Positions 33,474 through 42,400 of a DNA stretch of 64,000 bases are shown here, one piece after another. A model generated the notes under the pieces. It saw nothing but the letters and a program-made list of their open reading frames with translations, was not told the DNA's origin and did not search any database. The DNA is from Lachnospiraceae bacterium MD308 (GTDB lineage: Bacteria; Bacillota; Clostridia; Lachnospirales; Lachnospiraceae): contig KE159797.1 in the NCBI GenBank assembly GCA_000403475.2, positions 528,015 through 592,014 on the forward strand. Direction: 5' to 3'. The translations under genes were made by a program, and so were the position numbers. Each line of letters begins with the position of its first letter. Positions within the stretch are counted from its first letter, which is position 1.

Positions 33474-33557
33474 TTACTTGCGGTTGTTTCTGTTGTCTAA
33501 GTATGTTAATGCTGCGAAAATGACCAACAGCAGTGTAAGTATCTCAAGTGTGTTCAT
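33474..33557 (-). CDS. Holin-like small hydrophobic toxin, 27 aa
   Basis: MNTLEILTLLLVIFAALTYL then DNRNNRK: one membrane-spanning helix (residues 4-20) and a short charged tail, the pattern of putative holin-like (Hol_Tox) and Fst/TxpA-type type I toxins. A perfect AAAGGAGGT lies five bases before the ATG. The stop is three bases from the end of the convergent small RNA. Over-expression of such peptides damages the membrane. It is too short for routine gene calling. Confidence 0.65.
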   Translation of the reverse strand: MNTLEILTLLLVIFAALTYLDNRNNRK

Positions 33558-33564
33558 ACCGACC

Positions 33565-33586
33565 TCCTTTCCGTTTCCAGAAAGGA
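33565..33586 (-). promoter_or_regulatory. Stem that hides the toxin ribosome binding site
   Basis: In the toxin leader TCCTTTC (minus strand 33586-33580) pairs with GAAAGGA (33571-33565), the core of the Shine-Dalgarno sequence. Seven perfect pairs and an 8-base loop would block translation of the folded leader. Confidence 0.6.
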
Positions 33587-33628
33587 CAACCGCAGACTAT
33601 CCCTACTTGTTCTAATCTGACTAAGAGA

Positions 33629-33637
33629 ATTATAGCA
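33629..33637 (-). promoter_or_regulatory. Extended -10 promoter of the toxin gene
   Basis: TGCTATAAT on the minus strand, an extended -10 box, about 70 bases upstream of the toxin start. No good -35 is visible. Confidence 0.55.
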
Positions 33638-33674
33638 CGTTATGTCGAATAATGCTATAAAAGATTTGCGTTAA

Positions 33675-33878
33675 TCACTCCGCCGCTTCCAATGTCACCT
33701 CTGCAAATTCCGCATCGCTCATGGTTTCCAGTTTCCCTAAAACCTGTCCGGCAAGCTCCACCATGTCACTGTCCTGTATGTGGGGGATCACATTCTTTAT
33801 ATCAGCAATCATGCCCTTTCTGTCCTGCCCCTCAAACACACACATCAAATTGATTTCTTCCACTGTAAATTTATCCAT
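33675..33878 (-). CDS. Transposon-transfer assisting (TTRAP) family protein
   Basis: 67 residues: MDKFTVEEINLMCVFEGQDR, then KGMIADIKNVIPHIQDSDMVELAGQVLGKLETMSDAEFAEV. This small all-helical pattern accompanies relaxase-bearing elements of Firmicutes. It starts 3 bases after the 1538-residue protein gene and is probably co-translated. Its molecular role is not known. Confidence 0.8.
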   Translation of the reverse strand: MDKFTVEEINLMCVFEGQDRKGMIADIKNVIPHIQDSDMVELAGQVLGKLETMSDAEFAEVTLEAAE

Positions 33879-33881
33879 CGC

Positions 33882-36800
33882 TTATATCTCCCTCTCTGAT
33901 TTTTTCTCTGTCCCCTTTTCAGGGACTTCCTTATCTGACTTATCCCTCTGCTCGATGACCGCTTTTTTCTCCGCCAGTTTTTCCTTTATGGAAATTCTGC
34001 CTGTCTGCTTCTCTTTTTCCTCTTTCGGCTTCTCATTGTTCAGAACGTTATCAATCATGTTATAGTTACATTCTTCCAGTTCCTCAATCTTTGCAAGCGG
34101 CTTATATTCCGCCAGCTTATCTAACAGCTCCTTCGCCTTCCTTGCGGTCTGTACGCCCTCGCTGTCATCAAGCTCCGTACCTTTCCCGAAAATATCCGTC
34201 ATGCCTTCCCGGATACTGTCTGAAATAAGCGCATTGAGGAAATCATTCAGATACCCTGTATTCCCGTTCCTGATGTCCTCTGTGATATTCGCTATCTGCG
34301 CTTCCCTGTCCTCCACTGTCTGATTGTACTGAACAGTGTCGTAGTTGTAGGAAAGCTGGTCTATCTCCGCAGCAAGGAAAGCCGCCTGCCACTTCTCCAG
34401 AGAACCCCTGACCTCTATATCCGGCAGCTTGTCGATCAGCTCCGCAATGACCTCCATCGCCTTCGGATTGTCTGTAATATCCGGCACATAGTCCAGAATC
34501 TCCAAATCCGCAACTCTGCCCGAAACAATATCCATCTGCATGTCCTCATAGCTTTCTGTCCCCTCTGTATGGATATTGATGCCGATGCTTGGGATACCGT
34601 TCATCCTCTCCGGCGGTATCCGGTTGAAAATGGCGATTGCTTCCTCCACGCCTGCGATATTCTCATGGTATTCTCCGAAATTATGAAACTCCCCGCACTC
34701 CGCCACTGTAAGGGTAACAGCCGTCTGTTTTCCCTCCTGTGCCTGCTCTGCGGCTTTCTCCTGCATGGCGGCACGTTTTTCCTCAAGATAGGCTTCCACA
34801 CCCGGAAGATATTCCCCAAGCGTTCCCGTCTTGCCCTCCGTAATAGGATTGATGTCTACCTTAACGCCGCCGATTGTAAAACCGTCCTCGTTAAAGGCAT
34901 TGAACAGGTCATCTTCGCTTTCCCTTCCCCGGTACTCCACCACCACGTCAAGGTCAGAAGCCGCTTCCTCCAAACCTCTGCACCGGCTTCCGGATACTGC
35001 TGCATCAACAAGCTCTATATTTATCCCATACTCGTCAATTTTAGACTGCAAATAAGCGTAGACACTCTGCTCTATATCCTCCTGTGTCTGCCCGTTGATG
35101 CCATGAAATAATTCCTCTGTCCTGGCTTTAAAATCTGCCACCGTCTTACGTTCTTCCGCTTCCTTCCGGATACGGTTTTCAATTCCATGTTTTGCTTCCT
35201 GCTCCGCTTTCTCTGTCAGTTCGTCATAATCAATCGGTATCAGTTCATCGTCAGTGCGGATACTGCCCTCCAGACTGCTCCTGTGCATCGGCTCTTTCAA
35301 ATCCGTCACAATCTCGTCAAGCGCCTGTCTGATTGTTATGTCCGGATTGTCATATACGCCCCCGTCCAGTTCCCGGTAGTCCATATCATAAATGGTGTAA
35401 TCATACCCCTCAGTGGCTTCCTGAATACTGATATAACGGTCTGCCAGACGGAAGGCAAGCTCTGTTTCCACCCTGTCCGCTTCCCTAACATTGGCATCTA
35501 TGTACGGATTTTCCCACTCCGTAAACGGTACATCTTCCACGATATGCTTCTGGCTGGCTGTTGGCATGAGATGTTCCATTTTCCCCTGTCCATAGAGGGC
35601 ATCAAACCTGTCCATATAGAGGGAAATATCGTCAAGACCGCTGCTCTTTAGCTGGTACTCAAACCGCTGTTTCACAAAATCCTTGATTTCCTCTGGTGAC
35701 ATTTCCCGGTGAACCCGTACCTTGTCAAAGCCGACCTCGTGATTTAAAGTCTGCAAATCCTCCATGAAGCGGCTACTTTCCACCGCCGCCTTGCTGTGCG
35801 TAAAATCCAGTGACAGACAGTTTTCATGGTTTCTGACGTGGATCAGGTCAAATTCGCTGCCATTGACATGGAAGCCGAAAGTTGCCCTTGCCATATCCGG
35901 CTTGTCCTCCGTTTCCTTTCCCCGGTACTCTGTGAATTTCGCCATTGCTTCCGGAAGGCTCTCAAAACGCTCCAGCCTGCTTTTTTCCGGGCTGTTCTCC
36001 GCCCAAGTGGATAAATCCTCAATGACATAATAGGAAACCTTGTCATTGTCCGGCTCTGCCATTGTATTTTCTGCCGCTGTATGTTCTTCCGCTGCTTCTG
36101 CCGGGATTTCCGCTGTTTCCTCCCTGACCGCATCTTTTTCTGTGCTGATTTCCGAAGCTACCAAAAGTTCCTTTGTAAACTCCGGTATCTCCCTGTAACC
36201 AACGGAATCCACATAATGGCTTGTGTTTTCCCCGTCCTGATGCAGCAGCACCACATCGCTTACGGAAAGGGAATGCCCGGTAAAATCTGCCGGGTGGTCT
36301 ATGTTGAACTTGGTATAAATATCCTCAAGGCTCATGCCCTCCGTAAGCTCCCCGGTATAGACAAGGGTGTAATTCTCTCTGGAAACCGGGATTCCTTCTT
36401 TTTCAAGGTAATCCATATCCATAAAGCGAATATCCCTTGTTTCCGCTGAATCTTTAAGCTGGTAGATGCCAAACTTTCCCTCATTGCCATACAAAAGCTG
36501 TGCTTCCCGGTTAGGCTCGCTGTCCTCCAATTCCTGCTTCATGGACTGGTATTCCTTATAAGCGTTCCAGTCCCCTTTTTCCACGCCGAACAGCCCGTCA
36601 TGCTCCCGCAATGCCGCCCTGTCCTCCACAAGCGTTTCTGAACCGTCTGCGTGGAGCTGGTACACCGACACATCCTCCCTGAACAACTCCGTTGCCCTGT
36701 CCTTTGTCAGAGGGAGCATTTCATCCCAAGAATACCCGTATTCGTGCATCTGCGACAATCCCACCATACCGTCCGGGAGAGCGTCAATTTCTTCCTCTGC

Positions 36801-38498
36801 TACCCTGATTGTTTCCCAAAGCAGAGGTAAATCGTCTTTCTGCTCCGCAAGGGAATGTGCAAGGGAAGTGGTCTTATACATATCATCCAGCTTATACGCA
36901 TGGTTCATAATCAGATTGCGCTCATCGCTGTCATATACCGACCTGTGAAATTCCATGCGGTTAATGAGCTGCTCCGCCTGTACCGTTGCCGGAAGCTCCG
37001 AAGCAGTATGCACTTCCCATTCGCTCATATCCACATCAAAATCATAGAACTGCGGATAACCGTCATTCAAGCCGCCGCTTCTCATAATCGGCACAAACTC
37101 AAAACCTTTCTCCTGCAGATAATCCAGAACATTTCCATTCCACTCATTTTCTTCCAAAAATGGTATGGCATATAAAACATTTGCCACTTCTGACTGCATA
37201 TCTACAATTTTTATGGTTTCATATTCCCCGCTGTCCGGCGTGGAAATCCTCACAATCACATCGCCATATTCAATCGGAACATTCGCCCTTTCCCGTTCTT
37301 CCTGCAATGCCTTGTAATCGGTTATCTCATGGGTATCCGTATCATAGGCATAGTCTAAATGGTATTCCCCTACTTCCTCACTCCGTTCATTGGCAAGCAG
37401 CGTTACCCATGCCCCGGCTCTTTCAAGGTAGGCTTCCACATTCTGCCTGTCATCGTCTTTCATAGCGGACAGCAGATTAAATATTTCCGTCCTCTCCATG
37501 CCTTTAATATTCAAAAGGTCATATTCGGAACGGTCTGTATTCGACACAAGCAGGATAATGTCCTCCTGTGACTGTTCTGCGGCACGTTCCTTTTCAATCT
37601 CCAGAAGCTGCGCTTCAATCCCCTTTATCAGTTCCGAGGAAGTCCGGCGTATGGTGTCGAGGGAAGATTTCAGCTCCGGCATCTCTTTTCCGCTGCTCCA
37701 CCCGGCGATATACCCGAAAGAATAATCGGACGTGTCAATCCCGAAATGCTGGCATACGGTGTAGGCAACGCTCTCAGCTTCCACTTCTTTGGTTTCCCGG
37801 TCTTTATAGACTGCTTTCTCCGTATCCTGCTCCGCTTCCCTTGCATGGAGCTTTGCGTGCGCCACTTCATGGACTCCGGTCTTTGCGGTCTGCGCTTCGC
37901 TCATGCCCTCTTTAATGGCGATAGGGCGGCTTAAATCAATAAAATATCCTTTCCTGTCACCCTCCATTTCCTCATATCGGATTGGGACAGGGGAAACCCT
38001 CTCTAACGCTTCCATAAAATCCCGGTAACGCTCCACATCCCCATGCAGTTCATTCACGCCAAGTCCGGGAAGCTCTTTCCCGTCCGTCTGGGAATAATCG
38101 AACACTGTCACGACACGAAAGGCGGGTATCTTTATCTCCACTTCCTCCATGACGGGCATCCCGTCCCGGTCAAGCACAGGCTCATTTGTGACCGGATCAA
38201 TCTTCTCCTGTTCCTCTTTGATTTTATAAGGCGCAGGCGCAAGGATACGGATCCCCCTCTCGCCCTTGTTTACATGGCGTTCAAAATTCCTCTGCCATGC
38301 CTTGTACCCGGCAACGTATGTCGCATCCGGGCATTGGATCTCTATGAGCTGGATATTGTTTGCGCTGTAATTGTGGAATTTTGACATGGTGTTCAGGTAG
38401 CTTTTATATTTCTCCCCTTCAAACAGCTCCTTCAAGCCTTCCTCCAGCCTGTCCGTTATTTCTTTTACTTTCTGTTTTTCAGTTCTTGCATCTGCCAT
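33882..38498 (-). CDS. Large polyvalent protein: ArdC-like domain, zincin peptidase, nucleotidyltransferase-like segment
   Basis: 1538 residues. Residues 1-135 match the ArdC N-terminal ssDNA-binding domain (YLNTMSKFHNYSANNIQLIEIQ, VAGYKAWQRNFERHVNKGERGIRIL). Residues 200-300 form a metallopeptidase with HEVAHAKLH (210-218) and a downstream Glu region (EAESVAYTVCQHFGID). The middle holds several YodL/DUF4316/LPD-like repeats. Residues 1167-1186 contain GSRCRG...ASDLDVVVEY, a minimal nucleotidyltransferase motif. Such proteins enter the recipient with the DNA and counter host defence. The repeated PEST-rich linkers are unassigned. Confidence 0.8.
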   Translation of the reverse strand: MADARTEKQKVKEITDRLEEGLKELFEGEKYKSYLNTMSKFHNYSANNIQLIEIQCPDATYVAGYKAWQRNFERHVNKGERGIRILAPAPYKIKEEQEKIDPVTNEPVLDRDGMPVMEEVEIKIPAFRVVTVFDYSQTDGKELPGLGVNELHGDVERYRDFMEALERVSPVPIRYEEMEGDRKGYFIDLSRPIAIKEGMSEAQTAKTGVHEVAHAKLHAREAEQDTEKAVYKDRETKEVEAESVAYTVCQHFGIDTSDYSFGYIAGWSSGKEMPELKSSLDTIRRTSSELIKGIEAQLLEIEKERAAEQSQEDIILLVSNTDRSEYDLLNIKGMERTEIFNLLSAMKDDDRQNVEAYLERAGAWVTLLANERSEEVGEYHLDYAYDTDTHEITDYKALQEERERANVPIEYGDVIVRISTPDSGEYETIKIVDMQSEVANVLYAIPFLEENEWNGNVLDYLQEKGFEFVPIMRSGGLNDGYPQFYDFDVDMSEWEVHTASELPATVQAEQLINRMEFHRSVYDSDERNLIMNHAYKLDDMYKTTSLAHSLAEQKDDLPLLWETIRVAEEEIDALPDGMVGLSQMHEYGYSWDEMLPLTKDRATELFREDVSVYQLHADGSETLVEDRAALREHDGLFGVEKGDWNAYKEYQSMKQELEDSEPNREAQLLYGNEGKFGIYQLKDSAETRDIRFMDMDYLEKEGIPVSRENYTLVYTGELTEGMSLEDIYTKFNIDHPADFTGHSLSVSDVVLLHQDGENTSHYVDSVGYREIPEFTKELLVASEISTEKDAVREETAEIPAEAAEEHTAAENTMAEPDNDKVSYYVIEDLSTWAENSPEKSRLERFESLPEAMAKFTEYRGKETEDKPDMARATFGFHVNGSEFDLIHVRNHENCLSLDFTHSKAAVESSRFMEDLQTLNHEVGFDKVRVHREMSPEEIKDFVKQRFEYQLKSSGLDDISLYMDRFDALYGQGKMEHLMPTASQKHIVEDVPFTEWENPYIDANVREADRVETELAFRLADRYISIQEATEGYDYTIYDMDYRELDGGVYDNPDITIRQALDEIVTDLKEPMHRSSLEGSIRTDDELIPIDYDELTEKAEQEAKHGIENRIRKEAEERKTVADFKARTEELFHGINGQTQEDIEQSVYAYLQSKIDEYGINIELVDAAVSGSRCRGLEEAASDLDVVVEYRGRESEDDLFNAFNEDGFTIGGVKVDINPITEGKTGTLGEYLPGVEAYLEEKRAAMQEKAAEQAQEGKQTAVTLTVAECGEFHNFGEYHENIAGVEEAIAIFNRIPPERMNGIPSIGINIHTEGTESYEDMQMDIVSGRVADLEILDYVPDITDNPKAMEVIAELIDKLPDIEVRGSLEKWQAAFLAAEIDQLSYNYDTVQYNQTVEDREAQIANITEDIRNGNTGYLNDFLNALISDSIREGMTDIFGKGTELDDSEGVQTARKAKELLDKLAEYKPLAKIEELEECNYNMIDNVLNNEKPKEEKEKQTGRISIKEKLAEKKAVIEQRDKSDKEVPEKGTEKKSEREI

Positions 38499-38590
38499 AT
38501 GGTTATCTCTCCTTTTCCTCCATAAAAACAGGGGACAGATAAGTTTCCCCGTCTGCCCCCGTTTTGGATATTTTTATTTGCTGATAATAT

Positions 38591-39433
38591 TTATAAACTT
38601 TCCTCTTTGCTTTTCGCCTTTGCCTTGTCCGGCTCCGGCACTTTCTTCTGCTGTCCCGCTTTTTCTTTCATCTGCGACAGCTTATCCTTTACGGACACCC
38701 GCCCGCCTTTCTCCGCTTCCTTCCCGGCATCCAGACGGTCAGAGAGTCGATCCAGCTTTTCAAATGCCTGATCCGCCGCATCAATCTTTTTCCGAAGGTT
38801 CTCCACCGCTTTTTTTACAGGCGTATTGACTGCCCTTGTCAGACCGACACCCGGCTTTTCGTCCGATACCTCTTTCGTCCCTTTCCCGGCTAACAGCCTG
38901 CCCACGTTGGAAACGCTGTTCCCGATCTGCTTCAGTTCGTCCCCGATGCTGTCAATCTGGTTGGCTGTCTTTTCAAAATCCGTCATCACGTCAACCAGAC
39001 GTTCCCGGTAATCGGAAAGTATGGACTTCACGCCGGAGATTCCCTTCTGGAGAACCTTGCACATCTCCGCTTTTCCTTTTTCCTTAAAGGCGCTGACCGC
39101 CTGTGCCGCTGTTTCCACCAGACGGTTTCTTACCGCTGACAGGCGTTCCGACAGGCTTGTGACCTTCTCCTGAAGGTGCGCCGCTTTATCCATGAGGTTC
39201 TCTTTCACTGATTTTGGCTGACTCTCCTGCATCTGTGAAAGCTGTTCCCGGACACCCTGTAACTCGTCCACCATTGCGGAAAGCTGTACCTGCATACCCG
39301 CCACATACCAGAAAATCCCCATAAAATCCTGTGACTGCTCTTTCATGTTCTGCTGGTTCAGCAGCTCCATGAACTGCTTTAATGCGTCATTTTCCTCCAT
39401 GACCTGTTTTGTGTTCTGTTCTGCTGTTTCCAT
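38591..39433 (-). CDS. DUF6674 family coiled-coil protein
   Basis: 280 residues. The N-terminal part (QFMELLNQQNMKEQSQDFMGIFWYVAGMQVQLSAMVDELQGVREQLSQMQ) and long heptad-like stretches indicate a coiled coil. The C terminus ends in GGRVSVKDKLSQMKEKAGQQKK..., a tail also seen in the two giant neighbouring proteins ([26 protein letters not shown]). The shared tail suggests a common partner or transport signal. Function unknown. Confidence 0.7.
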   Translation of the reverse strand: METAEQNTKQVMEENDALKQFMELLNQQNMKEQSQDFMGIFWYVAGMQVQLSAMVDELQGVREQLSQMQESQPKSVKENLMDKAAHLQEKVTSLSERLSAVRNRLVETAAQAVSAFKEKGKAEMCKVLQKGISGVKSILSDYRERLVDVMTDFEKTANQIDSIGDELKQIGNSVSNVGRLLAGKGTKEVSDEKPGVGLTRAVNTPVKKAVENLRKKIDAADQAFEKLDRLSDRLDAGKEAEKGGRVSVKDKLSQMKEKAGQQKKVPEPDKAKAKSKEESL

Positions 39434-39444
39434 TTTTGTCCTCC

Positions 39445-42400
39445 TTATAAACTTTCTTCTTTTCCTTTACCCTTTGAGATGTCCGGCTTTTCCGGCGTTT
39501 TCTGCCCGTATGCCTTCTCCCGCATCTCGGCAAGTTTTTCTTTTACGGAAATGCGCCCTCTCGGACTGTCTGCCAGCATCCTCTCCTTCCCATGCTCCGC
39601 TGTCTTTTCCGATACTGCCCGGTTCATCTGCGGCTTAAAAGGCGCATCCGCCACAGCTTCCGCATCACGCCCCATTTCCTCTGTGTCCAGTTCCTCCTGT
39701 TCCCCGTCAATTTCCAGCTCATCGTCCATATCAATCCCATCGCCGCCCTTTTCATCCATGTTTAACAGGGCATTTAATTCTGTCAGGCGTTCCAGTTTCT
39801 CCGCAAGCTCCGCTTCCTGTGCGAATGGCTTTGTGACCTCCACTTTTGCGGTTTCAAGCTGATGCTCCACGTTCTCCAGTTTCTGCGCCACCGCTTCCAT
39901 TTTCCCGGTCATGCCCTCTAAGGCGTTGCTTAACCTTTGCAAATTTCCCAACGGATCAGTGCCGATCTCCACCTCATGGCTGATGCTGCCCTTTAGGTTC
40001 ACCGTAAACTTGGAAAAGAACGAATCGAAGGAAACGCTCATCTTGAATCCCTGATACTCCCCGATTGTGACCGCCATATTCGGCTGTTTTGCACTCCGGC
40101 ACATATCAATCAGCGCTGCCCCGGCTTCCTTCTTGTCCGTATATACCCGGTTGCCGATTTTTATGGAGAAAGTGTCCTTGTCCGGGAATTTATTCTGTGC
40201 GTAGGTCTGAATATCGGCACGATACCCCGCAAGGCGTTCCTTCATGGAAGCAATCTGCACCGGGTAGTGCTTCACGATGTTGTCCTCCAAACGGTACTTC
40301 TGGCTGGTGTGGTTCGCCTTTAACAGCTTCAGCTTGGATACCTGAATATCTAAATCCATCTTTTCTTTTATGTAGGGATTGCCAGTTGCCAGAGCCTTCA
40401 CTTCGGCATAAGTGAGAGCCGCTTCGTCTATGTCCTCACAGCTTCTGACCGGGGATTTGCTCGTCATGATCTGACCTATAAATTTCTGCTTGTTTTCGAT
40501 GAGCTGCCAACTGTACGAATCGAATGTGCCTTCCGTCACATATCGGAATATTTTCACCTTGTCATTCATGTTGCCCTGTCTTAAAATCCGCCCTTCCTGC
40601 TGTTCAATGTCGGACGGACGCCAGGGTACATCGAGGTGGTGTAACGCAATCAACCTGTCCTGCACGTTGGTTCCGGCTCCCATTTTTGCGGTTGAGCCTA
40701 ACAAAAAACGAACCTGCCCGCTTCTTACTTTTGCGAACAGCTCCGCTTTCCTCGTTTCCGTATTGGCGTTATGGATAAAAGCTATCTCCTGCTCCGGCAC
40801 TCCCTTCGCCATGAGCTTATCCCTGATGTCCTCATATACGTTGAATGTCCCATCTCCCTTCGGTGTGGATAAATCGCAGAAGATAAGCTGCGCCGATTTC
40901 TGCTCTTTTGTCTGCTCCCAAATCTCAAACGCCTTCTCCACACAGGTTGTGGCTTTGGAGTTTTCTTCATCGGGAAGCATATCATTGATGAGCCGCTGGT
41001 CTAACGCTAACTTTCTCCCGTCATTGGTGATTTTGAGCATATTATCCCGTGAAGGATCTACTTTACGGTCACGCACTGCCTCCGCCCTGTCCACAAGTGA
41101 CTGAACCATGTCCTGCTGGTACTCGCTCGGCTTTAACACAATATTTTCATAATCCGCTTCCGGCACAGGCAGCTTTAACATATCCGGTGTCTGAATGTCG
41201 GCACTCTCCTTAAATAACGCAATCAGCTCTGGAAGATTGAAAAACTTCGCAAATCTCGTCTTTGCCCGGTATCCAGTACCCTCCGGCGCAAGTTCTATGG
41301 CTGTCTGAGTTTCCCCGAATGATGCCGCCCAACTGTCAAAATGCCCTAACCCCAATCGCTGTAAGGTGTTGTACTGGAGATAACGCATATTGGTGTATAA
41401 TTCCGTCATGCTATTTGAGATTGGCGTACCCGTCGCAAATGTGATGCCCTTCCCTCCGGTCAGTTCGTCCATGTACTGGCACTTGGCAAACATATCCGAG
41501 GATTTCTGCGCTTCCGTCTGTGCGATGCCCGCCACGTTCCGCATTTTTGTGTAGAGGAACAGGTTTTTGTAATTATGGCTTTCGTCTACAAACAGCCGAT
41601 CCACGCCCAACTGTTCAAAGGTCACAACATTGTCCTTCCGGCTGGAATCATTTAACCGGCTCAACCTTGCGGACAGTGATTTCTTTGTTTTTTCCATCTG
41701 TTTAATGGAGTATCGCTCTCCATTTTCCGCTTTGAGCGCTTCGATTGCCATCTCAACTTCCGTTATCTGCCTTTCAATCATCGCCATCTGTCTTTCGGTG
41801 GAAAGCGGGATTTTCTCGAATTGGGAATGTCCGATAATCACAGCATCGTAATCCCCGGTTGCGATTCTGGAGCAGAACTTTTTCCGGTTGGCGGGTTCAA
41901 AATCTTTCTTGGTTGCCGCTAAGATATTCGCACCCGGATACAGGCGCAGAAAGTCACTCGCCCACTGCTCCGTCAGGTGGTTCGGCACAACAAATAAACT
42001 CTTTTGACACAATCCTAATCTTTTACTTTCCATTGCCGCCGCAATCATTTCAAAGGTCTTGCCTGCCCCCACGCAATGGGCAAGCAGCGTATTGTCCCCG
42101 TATAACTGATGCGCCACAGCGTTAAGCTGGTGCGGTCTGAGTACAATGTCCGGTGTCATGCCTGGGAATTTTAAGTGCGAACCGTCATATTCCCTCGGTC
42201 TGGTGGAGTTGAAAAGCTCGTTATACTTTGCACATAAATCCTGCCTGCGCTCCGGATCACGAAACACCCAGTCCTTAAAGGCTTCCCGGATTGCTTCCTG
42301 CTTCTGGCTTGCAAGCATGGTTTCCTTTTTGTTGAGGACTCTTTTTTCTTTCCCGTCCTCTGTCACAATGTCAAAAATACGGGTGTCACGCAAGTTTAAG

